A stretch of 64,000 nucleotides of DNA from Flavisolibacter tropicus (GTDB taxonomy: Bacteria; Bacteroidota; Bacteroidia; Chitinophagales; Chitinophagaceae). A model generated the notes under the pieces. The model did not search any database. It saw only the letters and a list, made by a program, of their open reading frames with translations, and had not been told where the DNA came from. Shown here piece after piece: positions 35,747 through 46,726 of this stretch (positions are counted from its first letter, which is position 1; each line of letters opens with the position of its first letter). A program made the translations under genes and the position numbers. The stretch is from NCBI RefSeq assembly GCF_001644645.1, contig NZ_CP011390.1:806001-870000 (forward strand), in the 5' to 3' direction.

Positions 35747-37765
35747 CTAACCGTCGGCCGGAAAATACACTTTAAAAGTAGCACCTTCTCCAGGCGTACT
35801 ATCAGCTAAAATATAGCCTTTGTGATTTTCAACAACCTTGCGTGCAATTGAAAGACCTATACCTGTTCCAGTATATTCTGTGTTGCCATGAAGACGAGTA
35901 AAAACATTGAAGATTCGATCTGCATCTTTGGGGTCAAAACCAATACCATTATCCTGGATTTTGATTTCGTAAAACAATTGGTGATTGTCTCTTAGAGGAA
36001 GGCCTGCATCCTGTGCCAGTAGTTTTTGACAAGAGATCTTTATTTCTGGCCTAACGCCAGGCTTACCATATTTCAGTGCGTTACCAATCAGGTTTTGAAA
36101 CAGTTGTTGAATTTGACGTTTATGTCCTTTAATAATAGGCAAGGTAGCAACACTAATCTTGGCCTTTTTTTGTTCTACTTCTAATTCAAGATCTTCCAAA
36201 ACCAGTTTTACTTTATTATTTAAGTTTACCTCTTCTGAAAAGCTAGAAATTCTGCTTACATGTGAATAGGTTAATAAATCATCTATAAGCGTTCCCATTC
36301 GACTGGCAGCATGTTTCATACGATCAAAATAGCGCTGTGCGTCAGCATCCAATGTATTATTTAAATGATGTTGTAAACGATCAGCAAAAAAGTGAATCTT
36401 TCGTATAGGCTCTTTCATGTCGTGCGAAGCTGCATAAGCAAACTCTTCCAGGTTAGCATTTGATCGTTCCAGTTCTTTGTTCTTATTTTCCAACTCAAAC
36501 GTCCGTTCCTGTATTCTTTTCTGCAGATTAGCTTCGCTTTCTTTAATCTTTTGCTTAGTTTCAACTAGTTCAGTAACATCTACTGCCATATTGAGAATAC
36601 CATAGATTTGGCCTTGGGAATTGCGAAGTGCTTTATAACTAAAGTTGAAGTAGTATGTGCGAAGGTTTCCATCAACAACCAATTCTCCTTTATCTTCTTT
36701 ACCCCAGTATGTATTGCCAGTTGTATAAACGTTATCCAATAACTCATGGAAAGGCTGCCCTTCAAGTTCAGGAAGTGCCTCTCTAACGGTTTTGCCTATG
36801 ACAGAAGAATCTTTCCCCCAAACTTTAATCATAGCCTCATTTGCATATTGGATCTTCATTTCACGTCCCATATATACGGCAGTAGCCACATCTGCTTCAG
36901 CAATCAGGTTACGATATCGTTGTTCGCTTTCTTCCACTCTTTTCCTTGCTAATACCTGCTCGGTAACTTCGTTTGCAATAACCAATACTCCAATAGGTAC
37001 TTTGCTTCCCTCTTCATAATAAGGTTGATAGACAAAATTGAAATAAACCAGCTCTTCCTTACCGTTACGTATAAAACAGGCATGACTTTCATTTTCATAA
37101 TGCGGATTGCCAGTAGTTAGCACTTGATCCAGCAATTCTGGGAAAGGACCGCCTAAAATTTCTGGTAATGCTTCTAAAACTGGTTTTCCAATAACCTCCT
37201 TCCCTTTTCGCCAGATTTGCAAGATAGAGTCATTGGCCAAAGCAATTTTTAGATCAGGCCCTTTAAGGATACCAACGGCCACTGGGGCCTGCATAAATAA
37301 ATGATACGTATCCTCAACCGTCTTTAATGTACCTTCTTGTCCTTTACTCTTTTCTGGATTTACTATTTCCTCAGCGGAGAAGATAATGTATTGAACAGTG
37401 TCGGTACCTTCTATAAGTGGCCGACACAATACTTTCCAATATTGCTTTTCGGATGAATTGTATGCACTATGACTTTGGACGCTTTGAGCAGAAAAACTTT
37501 GTGATTCTTTACTTTGAATAGCCTTTGCAAAAGAATTCTGTAAGCTGCCATTATCGTTAAGATTACTAAATACAGCGTATGAGGTGTGTATATTAAAAAA
37601 GTCTTTCCCTATTAATTGCTCTTTAATTAACCCTGATTGATTAATAAAATCATCTGTAACCGCAATAATTGTGTAACTAGAGCCATTGGTTTTTAAAAGG
37701 GCGCAGATACCTGGTAATGTCTCAAAAACCGACTTGTAATCTACAAATCCTTCGTTCGGTGTCAT
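35747..37765 (-). CDS. Cytoplasmic multi-PAS sensor histidine kinase
   Basis: This 672-residue protein has no membrane segment. Three PAS domains (about 10-130, 150-275 and 285-400) include repeated motifs such as VIGKPVLEALPEILGGPFPEL and VIGKTVREALPELEGQPFHEL. A coiled coil, a HisKA domain with the phospho-acceptor His in YAASHDMKEPIRKIH, and a HATPase domain (NGIGFDPKDADRIFNVFTRLHG, TGTGIGLSIARKVVENH) follow. It senses an internal signal, perhaps redox or a ligand. The convergent response regulator at 34985-35449 has no DNA-binding domain. A promoter was not identified. Confidence 0.93.
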   Translation of the reverse strand: MTPNEGFVDYKSVFETLPGICALLKTNGSSYTIIAVTDDFINQSGLIKEQLIGKDFFNIHTSYAVFSNLNDNGSLQNSFAKAIQSKESQSFSAQSVQSHSAYNSSEKQYWKVLCRPLIEGTDTVQYIIFSAEEIVNPEKSKGQEGTLKTVEDTYHLFMQAPVAVGILKGPDLKIALANDSILQIWRKGKEVIGKPVLEALPEILGGPFPELLDQVLTTGNPHYENESHACFIRNGKEELVYFNFVYQPYYEEGSKVPIGVLVIANEVTEQVLARKRVEESEQRYRNLIAEADVATAVYMGREMKIQYANEAMIKVWGKDSSVIGKTVREALPELEGQPFHELLDNVYTTGNTYWGKEDKGELVVDGNLRTYYFNFSYKALRNSQGQIYGILNMAVDVTELVETKQKIKESEANLQKRIQERTFELENKNKELERSNANLEEFAYAASHDMKEPIRKIHFFADRLQHHLNNTLDADAQRYFDRMKHAASRMGTLIDDLLTYSHVSRISSFSEEVNLNNKVKLVLEDLELEVEQKKAKISVATLPIIKGHKRQIQQLFQNLIGNALKYGKPGVRPEIKISCQKLLAQDAGLPLRDNHQLFYEIKIQDNGIGFDPKDADRIFNVFTRLHGNTEYTGTGIGLSIARKVVENHKGYILADSTPGEGATFKVYFPADG

Positions 37766-37832
37766 GGAGGTTTCGTTGGTTATATAGGGGCACGAAGGTA
37801 AGCAAATTCCCCTATGATCAGGGTGAGTTCCC

Positions 37833-39410
37833 TTAAGACGTTAGTTTTCCCTTTGCAGCATTTTTAGAATTCATTTTATCCAAGTATTTCTGTCGTAGTA
37901 TATCCTGTACGTGTAAGTGATGAATTTTGCTTTCCAGCCAGGAAATAATGTCGAGGTAGGCAAAAGCTCTTGTGGCTAGTGGGTTATATTCAAGTTCTTT
38001 CAGTCGTTGCAATAACTTTTTAAATTCCGGTTGAAGTTCGTTTGGCGTTAACTGAAAGGACCGCTGTAAGAACTTAAAGATTTCTTCTTCAACAAAGCCC
38101 AGGTTTTCCATTTTAGCCATAAAACGGTAGACCGATTTAATAAGATATTCCAGCAGGTTGTAGTTCCCTAATTCATAATGAGCAATCAAATGAAGCAACC
38201 GAGCATAGCATTGAAGGTCATTGCGAAGGTTTACTTTCCAGTTGATAATCTTATTCAGATACTTAATCGTGTTATCATAATCACCACTGCCAAAATAAAG
38301 TGATGCTATTTTATAATAAAACACAAGAATTCGATGGCTATCCAGATATAATGTGTATTCTGCCAGTTTTTCTGTTATGTAAGGAACTAGTACAAGGCCT
38401 TCTTTGAAAGAACCCTGCATGAAGTGGCGATTAATCTTGGCAATATATAAGTAAACAAAAACCTGAATGGTGTTGTTCTGATTACGTTTTACCAGCTCGG
38501 ATTGCGAGAACTCTTCAAAGGTTTTCAGGGTTTTATCAAAGCCTTCAAAATTATTTAAATCAAAATGAGCACTAATTAAATTGTGTAAGCCTTTAATGTA
38601 ATGCGCCGTTTCAATTTCTATCATAAATGGCTCTTCATGGAAAAGATCGACCCATTTTTGTGTATAGCGGTAATACATTAAAAAGTCGAGCTGAATAAAG
38701 GCATACCAACAGAAACTTTGATAGAGATACAGTTTTTGATAGAAGCCATTAATCTTGGTGGGTTCGGCAGGAAGATGTTGGTGAAAGAATCCAGATAATT
38801 CTACTACATCCTGCTTATTCCTGGCGTGTCCGTTACTAATATACCATCCATATAATTCAAGTGCCAAGTTGGACAGTTTCGTAATCAAGGTTATATGATC
38901 CACCACCCCATTTGACTCTACTCTTAAATCCTTTGCCCTACTGTGTAAGCTATGTGTAATATGAAGGGATTCTATCTTCTTTTCTAAAAATAAGATCTGT
39001 ACTAGAAAGGAATACTGATTGTTGTTGCGTGCATTTTCTTTTGCCTTGTCCAGGATCTTCAGACTTTGAATATATAAGCCCTTGTTATAAAGAATCCGGG
39101 CATAATCTAGCTGTTCATGCAATTGAATGTCAATATTGTCGGTAGTTTCTAAAAGACGTAGACTTGCCAATATCTGCCTATAAAGATGAGCTTTACGGTT
39201 AGCAAGCTGTTCCTTTTTTATGGACTCCATTTTAGTAAGAACCACGTTTTCATCATATTCCCGCATTTTATCCAAAACGTCAAATAGCTGTATCACTTTC
39301 AGGTCTTCATTTGAAGAATTGCGCTTCATGTACAGCTTAAAATTGCGTTTTTCACCCTTTTGGAGTGAATGGATCAACTGGAACAATGGATCTGAAGACC
39401 GGTTAGGCAT
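37833..39410 (-). CDS. Hypothetical helical repeat protein (paralogue of 51857-53431)
   Basis: This protein has 525 residues from the ATG at 39410 (MPNRSSDPLFQLIHSLQKGE). The ORF continues open to 39482, but its paralogue begins at the equivalent Met, so I use the shorter form. It is all-helical, TPR-like, with repeating hydrophobic-charged segments and no signal peptide or membrane helix. Conserved between the two copies are FKLY, RNSSNE, LFD.LDK and the C-terminal AYLD.[IV]SW[IL]ESKI. I do not recognise the family function. It is divergent from the leucine operon across a 293-bp region that holds the leader peptide. Confidence 0.8.
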   Translation of the reverse strand: MPNRSSDPLFQLIHSLQKGEKRNFKLYMKRNSSNEDLKVIQLFDVLDKMREYDENVVLTKMESIKKEQLANRKAHLYRQILASLRLLETTDNIDIQLHEQLDYARILYNKGLYIQSLKILDKAKENARNNNQYSFLVQILFLEKKIESLHITHSLHSRAKDLRVESNGVVDHITLITKLSNLALELYGWYISNGHARNKQDVVELSGFFHQHLPAEPTKINGFYQKLYLYQSFCWYAFIQLDFLMYYRYTQKWVDLFHEEPFMIEIETAHYIKGLHNLISAHFDLNNFEGFDKTLKTFEEFSQSELVKRNQNNTIQVFVYLYIAKINRHFMQGSFKEGLVLVPYITEKLAEYTLYLDSHRILVFYYKIASLYFGSGDYDNTIKYLNKIINWKVNLRNDLQCYARLLHLIAHYELGNYNLLEYLIKSVYRFMAKMENLGFVEEEIFKFLQRSFQLTPNELQPEFKKLLQRLKELEYNPLATRAFAYLDIISWLESKIHHLHVQDILRQKYLDKMNSKNAAKGKLTS

Positions 39411-39510
39411 GGTAAAATATTTATAATAAAACGCAGTATTATAGGGCCTTCCAGCGGATGAGGGCCGGTTTTCCCAATGCAAAATACCTCATATTTTGAT
39501 TTCCTGAGCT

Positions 39511-39582
39511 ATGACTGTTACGTTAGTTTCGATACTGACGCTTGCCTGCTATAGAAGAATGCCAATGTTTTGCTTCGGTTAA
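39511..39582 (+). CDS. Leader peptide of the branched-chain amino-acid operon
   Basis: A 23-codon ORF starting MTVTLVSILTL that stands in front of leuA. It holds three Leu (TTA, CTG, CTT), two Val and one Ile codon within ten codons, then ends in a Cys-rich and Arg/Met-rich tail before TAA. This density matches leader peptides of ilv and leu attenuators in other bacteria. A hairpin with a T-rich tail follows at 39598-39637. A weak TATTTTG element lies at 39492-39498. Attenuators of branched-chain operons have been proposed for Bacteroidetes by comparative work; this particular peptide is my inference. Confidence 0.55.
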   Translation: MTVTLVSILTLACYRRMPMFCFG

Positions 39583-39597
39583 TGAAAATGAGGTATG

Positions 39598-39637
39598 AAT
39601 GGAAAACTTGGAAAAACACAATTCCATTGTTTTATTT
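39598..39637 (+). promoter_or_regulatory. Candidate attenuator hairpin before leuA
   Basis: AATGGAA (39598-39604) pairs with TTCCATT (39622-39628), followed by GTTTTATTT. TTCCA can pair instead with TGGAA at 39609-39613, giving two exclusive forms. A 9-bp inverted repeat ATACCTCAT (39484-39492) / ATGAGGTAT (39588-39596) encloses the leader ORF, if transcription starts far enough upstream. Confidence 0.4.
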
Positions 39638-39703
39638 CCAGACTTCAGTTTAACCGACAGACAGTAAATAAACAAACACGTATTTAAGACTCATTCCAAT
39701 ACT

Positions 39704-40876
39704 ATGGCTGAAAACAAAATCTTCATTTTTGACACTACATTACGAGACGGCGAGCAGGTACCTGGCTGTAAACTAAATACCAATGAAAAGGTAGAATTGG
39801 CATTGGAGCTGGAATCTCTAGGCGTAGATATAATTGAAGCTGGTTTTCCTATTTCCAGTCCTGGTGACTATGAATCGGTTAACCAGATATCAAAATCCAT
39901 TAAGGATGCCACTATTTGTGCTTTAAGCCGGGCCGTACAAAAAGATATTGAAGTAGCGGCCGAAGCCTTACGTTATGCCAAGCGACCACGCATTCATACG
40001 GGTATTGGCACTTCGGATTTCCATATAAAAAGTAAGTTTAACTCAACTCGGGAAGAAATACTTGAAAGAGCCGTACAATGTGTAAAATGGGCTCGTCGCT
40101 TTACCGATGATGTGGAGTTCTATGCTGAAGATGCCGGCAGAACTGAAAATGAATATTTAGCCAAAGTAATTGAAGCCGTAATTGCTGCAGGTGCAACAAC
40201 AGTAAATATTCCAGATACAACTGGTTATTGCTTACCGCATCAATACGGTGAAAAGATAGCCTACCTGGTAAACAACGTTAAGAATATTGACAATGCCATT
40301 ATTTCTTGCCATTGTCACAACGACTTAGGGTTAGCGACAGCCAATTCTATTGCCGGTGTAATTAATGGTGCCCGTCAGATTGAGTGTACGATTAATGGGT
40401 TAGGTGAACGTGCTGGTAATACCTCTTTGGAAGAAGTGGTGATGGTACTGAAACAACATAAAAACCTTGGATATTTTACTGACGTAAAGAGTCAAAAGCT
40501 GAATCCAATCAGCCGGTTAGTATCAGAAACTATGCGTATGCCGGTACAGCCTAATAAAGCAATTGTAGGTGCCAATGCATTCTCCCACTCTTCTGGTATC
40601 CACCAGGATGGTTTTTTAAAGGATGCTCAAACCTATGAAATCATTAATCCAGAAGAAGTAGGTGCAGAGCAAAGTAAGATCATACTTACCGCCAGAAGTG
40701 GTAGAAGTGCTCTTGCTTATCGCTTTCAGAAAATGGGCTTTCAGTTCACTCGCAATGATGTAGACTCTTTATATGATTCATTCCTAAAAGTAGCAGATGC
40801 TAAAAAGGAAGTGAAAGAAGAAGACCTGTTAGAACTAGCCAACCAATATCAAAAAGAAACAGTCAGTGTAGCATAA
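39704..40876 (+). CDS. leuA: 2-isopropylmalate synthase
   Basis: This is the first committed step of leucine synthesis, acetyl-CoA plus 2-ketoisovalerate. The HMGL-like barrel has [12 protein letters not shown], the metal-binding [14 protein letters not shown] and [15 protein letters not shown]. At 390 residues it is much shorter than the 510-520 residues of E. coli LeuA and lacks the C-terminal LeuA allosteric domain that binds leucine. Short forms of this kind are common in Bacteroidetes, so feedback control must come from elsewhere, for instance the leader peptide. Homocitrate synthase-like activity is the alternative, but the operon supports leuA. Confidence 0.93.
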   Translation: MAENKIFIFDTTLRDGEQVPGCKLNTNEKVELALELESLGVDIIEAGFPISSPGDYESVNQISKSIKDATICALSRAVQKDIEVAAEALRYAKRPRIHTGIGTSDFHIKSKFNSTREEILERAVQCVKWARRFTDDVEFYAEDAGRTENEYLAKVIEAVIAAGATTVNIPDTTGYCLPHQYGEKIAYLVNNVKNIDNAIISCHCHNDLGLATANSIAGVINGARQIECTINGLGERAGNTSLEEVVMVLKQHKNLGYFTDVKSQKLNPISRLVSETMRMPVQPNKAIVGANAFSHSSGIHQDGFLKDAQTYEIINPEEVGAEQSKIILTARSGRSALAYRFQKMGFQFTRNDVDSLYDSFLKVADAKKEVKEEDLLELANQYQKETVSVA

Positions 40877-40882
40877 AGAATT

Positions 40883-42286
40883 ATGGGTAAAACATTATTT
40901 GAAAAGATTTGGGAAAAGCATGTGGTGCGCTCCATAGAAGGTGGACCAGAAGTGCTGTATATTGATAAACATTTTATACATGAAGTAACCAGTCCGCAAG
41001 CTTTTGCCGGGTTGGAAAAAAGAGGACTTAAAGTATTTCGACCTCACCAGGTGGTAGCTACAGCTGATCATAACGTACCTACTCAAAATCAACATTTGCC
41101 CATTGGTGATCAATTATCTCGCCAGCAAGTAAATACGTTGATTGAGAATTGCAAAAAGCACGATATAGAGCTATATGGCCTTGGACATCCATTTCAAGGA
41201 ATAGTACACGTTATTGGACCAGAGCTTGGCATTACTCAACCTGGTATGACCATTGTGTGTGGTGATAGTCATACTTCTACCCACGGTGCGTTTGGATCAA
41301 TAGCCTTTGGCATTGGCACCAGTGAGGTAGAAATGGTCTTTGCTACCCAGTGCTTGTTACAGAGCAAGCCTAAGCTAATGCGTATTAACATTGAAGGTGA
41401 GCTAGGTAAAGGCGTTGTTTCCAAAGATGTCATCCTTTATATCATATCGCAAATTTCTGCTAGTGGTGCCACTGGCTACTTTGTAGAATTTGCCGGATCT
41501 GCTATCCGCGCCCTTAGTATGGAAGCCCGCATGACCATCTGCAACATGAGTATAGAGATGGGGGCGCGCGGTGGCATGATTGCTCCTGATGAAACAACAT
41601 TTGAGTACTTGCAAGGACGCCAATTTACTCCTACAGGCGAACGATGGGAGTCTAAAAAAGCTCAATGGCAACAATTGTATAGCGATGCTGATGCTGTCTT
41701 TAATAAAGAAGTTAATATCAATGCAGCGGATATTGAACCTATGATCACCTATGGTACCAACCCTGGATTAGGGATTGCAATAAATGGTCTCATTCCTGCA
41801 TTGGAAAGCATCCCGGAAGAGAGCGAACGTAAGAATATAATTAAGGCGCTTGACTATATGGGATTGCAAGCCGGCAAAGCTTTGAAAGGCACTCCTATTC
41901 AGAACGTATTTATAGGAAGCTGTACCAATTCTCGTATTGAAGATCTTCGTTTAGTTGCTAGCATAGTTAAAGGCCGCAAGAAGAATGAGCATGTAAAAGT
42001 GATGATCGTACCTGGTTCTCAACAAGTAGCTGCTCAAGCTAAAGCAGAAGGTTTAAATAAGATCTTTGAAGAAGCTGGTTTTGAAGTTAGACAAGCTGGC
42101 TGCAGTGCCTGCTTAGGCATGAACGAGGATAAAGTGCCAGCCGGTGAGTATTGCATCTCTACCAGCAATCGCAATTTTGAAGGCCGCCAAGGTGCAGGTG
42201 CCAGAACTTTATTGGCCAGTCCTTTGACAGCTGCTGCTGCAGCTATTACAGGAGTTGTTACAGATGTACGTGAACTTTTAAGCTAA
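40883..42286 (+). CDS. leuC: 3-isopropylmalate dehydratase large subunit
   Basis: It isomerises 2-isopropylmalate to 3-isopropylmalate as a LeuCD complex with a [4Fe-4S] cluster. The 467 residues include [29 protein letters not shown] and the cluster-binding [11 protein letters not shown]. The gene starts 6 bp after leu[16 protein letters not shown] is the family N-terminus. Confidence 0.97.
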   Translation: MGKTLFEKIWEKHVVRSIEGGPEVLYIDKHFIHEVTSPQAFAGLEKRGLKVFRPHQVVATADHNVPTQNQHLPIGDQLSRQQVNTLIENCKKHDIELYGLGHPFQGIVHVIGPELGITQPGMTIVCGDSHTSTHGAFGSIAFGIGTSEVEMVFATQCLLQSKPKLMRINIEGELGKGVVSKDVILYIISQISASGATGYFVEFAGSAIRALSMEARMTICNMSIEMGARGGMIAPDETTFEYLQGRQFTPTGERWESKKAQWQQLYSDADAVFNKEVNINAADIEPMITYGTNPGLGIAINGLIPALESIPEESERKNIIKALDYMGLQAGKALKGTPIQNVFIGSCTNSRIEDLRLVASIVKGRKKNEHVKVMIVPGSQQVAAQAKAEGLNKIFEEAGFEVRQAGCSACLGMNEDKVPAGEYCISTSNRNFEGRQGAGARTLLASPLTAAAAAITGVVTDVRELLS

Positions 42287-42290
42287 TTGA

Positions 42291-42875
42291 ATGCAAGCAA
42301 TACACACGATAAATAGCCGTTTTATTCCTTTTGTTTTAGAGAATATAGATACAGACCAAATTATTCCGGCGCGTTTTCTAAAAGCCACCACCCGGGAAGG
42401 ATTTGGCAAAAACCTATTCAGAGACTGGCGATATATAAATGATGATGAAGGCCAACCTAAAGCTGATTTTATTTTAAACAACCCTAACTATACTGGAGAG
42501 ATATTGGTTGCCGGAAAAAACTTTGGTTGTGGTTCTTCCAGAGAGCATGCCGCTTGGTCTATAACTGATTATGGGTTTAAGGTTGTTGTTTCCAGCTTCT
42601 TTGCTGATATCTTTAAAAACAATGCGCTGAATAATGGCTTGTTGCCAGTAAGAGTTACTGAAAGCTTTTTGCAAAAAATCTTTGAGCAAAATAACGAAAG
42701 TACTTTAACGGTAAACTTAGAAAAGCAGACAATTACAATAGATGCTACAGGAGAATACGAGCAGTTTGACATCAATAACTATAAAAAAACCTGTTTACTA
42801 AATGGGTATGATGATATTGATTTCCTGTTAAGTATTAAAGAAAACATTGAAGTTTTTGAAAAGGCAGCCTTATAA
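42291..42875 (+). CDS. leuD: 3-isopropylmalate dehydratase small subunit
   Basis: This is the swivel subunit of the LeuCD complex. Its 194 residues contain [14 protein letters not shown] and the conserved [15 protein letters not shown]. It starts 4 bp after leuC, as expected for co-translation. Nothing is missing. Confidence 0.97.
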   Translation: MQAIHTINSRFIPFVLENIDTDQIIPARFLKATTREGFGKNLFRDWRYINDDEGQPKADFILNNPNYTGEILVAGKNFGCGSSREHAAWSITDYGFKVVVSSFFADIFKNNALNNGLLPVRVTESFLQKIFEQNNESTLTVNLEKQTITIDATGEYEQFDINNYKKTCLLNGYDDIDFLLSIKENIEVFEKAAL

Positions 42876-42902
42876 ATTAAAAACATTTAATACAAATTCA
42901 CT

Positions 42903-44018
42903 GTGGAAAAGAAGATAGCAGTTATACTAGGCGATGGAATTGGCCCTGAGGTTACTAATCAATCGCTTAAAGTTTTAAATGCAATTGCAGAACGTTTTGA
43001 GCATCACTTTGAATATACATATGGATTAATGGGGGCTGATGCTATTGATAAAACAGGTAGCCCATTACCAGATGAAACGCTGGCTATTTGCTTAGAGAGC
43101 GATGCTATCCTGTTTGGAGCTATTGGCGATCCTAAGTATGATAATGACCCAACAGCCAAAGTGCGTCCAGAACAGGGTTTATTAAAACTCAGAAAGTCGC
43201 TTGGTCTCTTTGCTAATATTCGTCCAGTGGCTACATTTCCATCACTGCATCATCTGTCGCCTTTGAAAAGCGATCGTTTAGAAGATGTAGATTTTGTAGT
43301 GTATCGTGAATTAACGGGAGGTATTTATTTTGGTGAAAAGAAAGTAGATGCTGCTTATACGGAAGCCTCTGACCTTTGTTCATATAATAAAAGTGAGATA
43401 GAGCGTATTAGTCATCATGCCTTTAAAGCCACGCAACAGCGAAAGAAACACTTGACGTTAGTAGATAAAGCTAATGTTCTTGAAACTTCTCGTTTATGGA
43501 GAAAAGTAGTACAAGAAGTGGCGAAGCAGTATCCCGATGTACAGGTAGATTATTTGTTTGTTGATAATGCTGCAATGCAGTTGATTGTAAATCCCAAACA
43601 ATTTGATGTAATGCTTACTGAAAATATGTTTGGTGACATATTGAGTGATGAAGCCAGTGTAATTACTGGTTCATTAGGAATGTTACCTTCAGCATCAGTT
43701 GGTGCTACAACTGCCCTGTTTGAACCTATACATGGCTCTTACCCACAAGCAGCAGGCAAAGATATAGCCAACCCAGTGGGCTCTATTTTATCAACTGCCA
43801 TGCTATTGGACCATTTGGGATTATTTACAGAAGCATCACTGGTACGTGATGCAGTAGCCTGGACATTAGAGTCAAAGTTTGTAACCAAAGACATTGATCC
43901 TATCAATTACTATTTTACATCAACTATAGGTGATCTTGTTAGTGAATATGTAGCTGGTCGCTTACCTAATGATGTAAATCGAATCAATATAGAGCTTAGA
44001 AAGTCCACCTTGATTTAG
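42903..44018 (+). CDS. leuB: 3-isopropylmalate dehydrogenase
   Basis: This NAD-dependent oxidative decarboxylase makes 4-methyl-2-oxopentanoate. Its 371 residues contain LGDGIGPEV, VVYRELTGGIYFGEK and the metal/NAD segment MFGDILSDEASVITGSLG. The start codon is GTG at 42903, the only one at a plausible distance. It lies 27 bp after leuD. The G5 run at 43030-43034 is intact and in frame. Confidence 0.97.
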   Translation: MEKKIAVILGDGIGPEVTNQSLKVLNAIAERFEHHFEYTYGLMGADAIDKTGSPLPDETLAICLESDAILFGAIGDPKYDNDPTAKVRPEQGLLKLRKSLGLFANIRPVATFPSLHHLSPLKSDRLEDVDFVVYRELTGGIYFGEKKVDAAYTEASDLCSYNKSEIERISHHAFKATQQRKKHLTLVDKANVLETSRLWRKVVQEVAKQYPDVQVDYLFVDNAAMQLIVNPKQFDVMLTENMFGDILSDEASVITGSLGMLPSASVGATTALFEPIHGSYPQAAGKDIANPVGSILSTAMLLDHLGLFTEASLVRDAVAWTLESKFVTKDIDPINYYFTSTIGDLVSEYVAGRLPNDVNRINIELRKSTLI

Positions 44019-44083
44019 AATTTCCATATCGATTGCTTGCCTAGTATGAATGAATAGTTTAAAAAAATTCATAAGGCAAGAAT

Positions 44084-44974
44084 ATGTACTACAACGAAGA
44101 GACGATCATTTACTACAATGGCGCGTTTGTAAAAGCCATTGAAGCAAACGGCAATGTGTATGATCAAACACTCCATTATGGATATGGTGTGTTTGAAGGC
44201 ATACGTGCCTATGATACAGCAAATGGTGTAAGGATATTTAAAGCGCAGGAGCACTTTGACCGTATGCGGTTTTCCTGCGAGGCCATTGGTATTCCCTATC
44301 CTTACTCCAATGCTGAATTGATTGATATATCCTATGAGGTACTTCAGCGTAATAATTTGAGTGATGCGTATTTGCGTCCCTTAGTGACATGTCCTCCCAA
44401 TATGTCCTTAACAAAAGGTCGGGGTGCGCAACTTCTTATTGCTGCCTGGGAATGGGGCGCTTATCTGGGAGAAAAGCTCTTGCGTTTAAAAACCTCTTCT
44501 TACCGACGTATTTCTCCTAAGAATTTTATTGTAGAAGCTAAGGTTTCTGGTCATTATGTAAACTCCATTCTTGCTACACAAGAAGCAAAAGATCTGGGTT
44601 ATGATGAAGCCTTATTGCTAGATATGGAAGGCTTTATAGCTGAAGGCCCGGGTGCTAACATCTTTATAGAAAAAGATCAAACACTATATACACCCCAATT
44701 GGGAAGTATACTGCCAGGTATAACACGAGCTACTGTTATTGAAATTAGTAAAGAGCTCGGCATCCCAGTAATTGAAAAACAAATAAGGCTTGAAGAAGTA
44801 TATAATGCTGATAGTGTGTTTTTATGTGGCACAGCTGCTGAAATCATAGGCGTTGAATCGTTGGATGATCAAACTTTTCAAAAGCCTTGGAGTGAATCTA
44901 TAGGTGCTGTAATCAAGCATGCCTACAAAAACTTAGTTCTGGAAAAAGATTATAAAAACGTACACGCCCATTAG
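44084..44974 (+). CDS. ilvE: Branched-chain amino acid aminotransferase
   Basis: This is a PLP-dependent fold-type IV aminotransferase, the last step for Leu, Ile and Val. Its 296 residues have [13 protein letters not shown], the PLP Lys in [23 protein letters not shown] and [11 protein letters not shown]-amino-acid transaminase and aminodeoxychorismate lyase share the fold, but the position in the operon settles it. The next gene starts one base after the stop. Confidence 0.95.
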   Translation: MYYNEETIIYYNGAFVKAIEANGNVYDQTLHYGYGVFEGIRAYDTANGVRIFKAQEHFDRMRFSCEAIGIPYPYSNAELIDISYEVLQRNNLSDAYLRPLVTCPPNMSLTKGRGAQLLIAAWEWGAYLGEKLLRLKTSSYRRISPKNFIVEAKVSGHYVNSILATQEAKDLGYDEALLLDMEGFIAEGPGANIFIEKDQTLYTPQLGSILPGITRATVIEISKELGIPVIEKQIRLEEVYNADSVFLCGTAAEIIGVESLDDQTFQKPWSESIGAVIKHAYKNLVLEKDYKNVHAH

Positions 44975-44975
44975 C

Positions 44976-46664
44976 ATGAGTGAAATGAACAGATACAGTA
45001 AAGTACTGACGCAAGATGAAACGCAACCTGCCGCCCAGGCCATGTTATATGGTATTGGCTTGACTGATGATGACTTGAATAAAGCACAAGTTGGCATTGT
45101 GAGCATGGGTTATGATGGCAATACTTGTAACATGCATTTAAATGACTTAGCCAAACTGGTAAAGCAAGGTGTATGGGATAATGATTTGGTAGGGCTGATC
45201 TTTAATACAATTGGTGTAAGTGATGGTATGAGTAACGGTACTGATGGTATGCGTTATTCATTGGTGAGTCGTGATGTAATTTCGGATTCGATAGAGACAG
45301 TTTGTGGTGCTCAATATTATGACGGATTAGTAGCGCTACCGGGATGTGATAAAAATATGCCCGGTTCCATCATCGCTATGGGACGCCTGAATAGACCAGC
45401 TATAATGGTGTATGGTGGTACAATAGCGCCGGGACATCATAACGGACAAGATCTGAATATCGTATCTGCCTTTGAAGCATTAGGACAAAAGATAGCGGGC
45501 ACCATTACAGAAGAAGATTTTAAATGTGTGGTAAAAGCCTCTTGCCCGGGTGCAGGTGCCTGCGGTGGTATGTATACAGCCAATACCATGGCCGCAGCTA
45601 TCGAAGCCTTGGGTATGAGCCTTCCCTACTCTTCTTCCAATCCGGCTATCAGTGATGAAAAGAAACAGGAATGCCTAGCTGCAGGGAAAGCTATCTATCA
45701 GTTGCTTGAAAAAGATATTAAGCCTAAAGATATCATGTCACGCCAGGCATTTGAAAATGCCATTGTAGTGATCATGGCACTGGGCGGTTCTACCAATGCA
45801 GTTTTACACCTGATTGCTATGGCCAAAAGTGTAGATGTAGATCTTACACAAGATGACTTTCAAACAATCAGCAATAAAATACCTGTACTGGCAGATTTTA
45901 AACCAAGTGGTAAATACCTGATGCAGGACTTGCATCAATATGGAGGTATACCAGCTGTAATGAAGTATTTGTGGAAACAAGGTTTATTACATGGCGACTG
46001 TTTAACAGTTACAGGTAAAACGGTTGCTGAAAACTTACAGCAAATACCTGATTTGGATTTTGAAAAACAACAGATTATTCGTCCTATAGAAAATCCTCTA
46101 AAACAAACCGGTCACCTGCAAATTCTATATGGTAACCTGGCGGAAGGCGGTAGTGTAGCAAAAATTAGTGGTAAAGAGGGCGAGAGATTTGAAGGGCCAG
46201 CACGTGTATTTGATGGTGAGTTTGAATTGATTGCAGGCATTCAATCTGGCAAAGTACAAGCAGGCGATGTGGTAGTGATCCGTTATGTAGGACCGAAAGG
46301 CGGCCCCGGTATGCCGGAAATGTTAAAACCTACATCTGCCATTATTGGTGCAGGCTTAGGTAAATCAGTGGCCCTTATAACTGATGGTCGTTTTAGTGGT
46401 GGCACGCATGGCTTTGTAGTAGGACATATTACTCCAGAAGCATTTGATGGTGGCACGATAGCTCTTGTAAATGATAATGACCGCATTATCCTGGATGCTA
46501 CTAAAAATACGATCACATTAGATGTTTCTGCTGATGTACTGGAACAACGCAAGGCGCAATGGAAACAACCTGCACTTAAAGCAAATAAAGGAATACTATA
46601 TAAGTATGCGAAACAAGTAACAACAGCTGCAGAAGGTTGTGTTACAGACGCACCCTCTGAATAA
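44976..46664 (+). CDS. ilvD: Dihydroxy-acid dehydratase
   Basis: This Fe-S enzyme of Val and Ile synthesis converts the dihydroxy acid to the 2-keto acid. Its 562 residues contain [24 protein letters not shown] and [16 protein letters not shown]; the cluster Cys residues are present. It starts 1 bp after ilvE, so the two are tightly coupled. The length is normal for the bacterial family. Confidence 0.97.
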   Translation: MSEMNRYSKVLTQDETQPAAQAMLYGIGLTDDDLNKAQVGIVSMGYDGNTCNMHLNDLAKLVKQGVWDNDLVGLIFNTIGVSDGMSNGTDGMRYSLVSRDVISDSIETVCGAQYYDGLVALPGCDKNMPGSIIAMGRLNRPAIMVYGGTIAPGHHNGQDLNIVSAFEALGQKIAGTITEEDFKCVVKASCPGAGACGGMYTANTMAAAIEALGMSLPYSSSNPAISDEKKQECLAAGKAIYQLLEKDIKPKDIMSRQAFENAIVVIMALGGSTNAVLHLIAMAKSVDVDLTQDDFQTISNKIPVLADFKPSGKYLMQDLHQYGGIPAVMKYLWKQGLLHGDCLTVTGKTVAENLQQIPDLDFEKQQIIRPIENPLKQTGHLQILYGNLAEGGSVAKISGKEGERFEGPARVFDGEFELIAGIQSGKVQAGDVVVIRYVGPKGGPGMPEMLKPTSAIIGAGLGKSVALITDGRFSGGTHGFVVGHITPEAFDGGTIALVNDNDRIILDATKNTITLDVSADVLEQRKAQWKQPALKANKGILYKYAKQVTTAAEGCVTDAPSE

Positions 46665-46726
46665 AACAAACGAAGAGGGTTATCGTAGCAGCAATAAATC
46701 AGAATCATCTTCATTAAATCATTAGT

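Noticed and set aside
39411..39482. N-terminal extension of the helical protein to 39482
   Set aside because: The paralogue begins at the Met matching 39410, and the extension has no similarity and would overlap the leader region of leuA.
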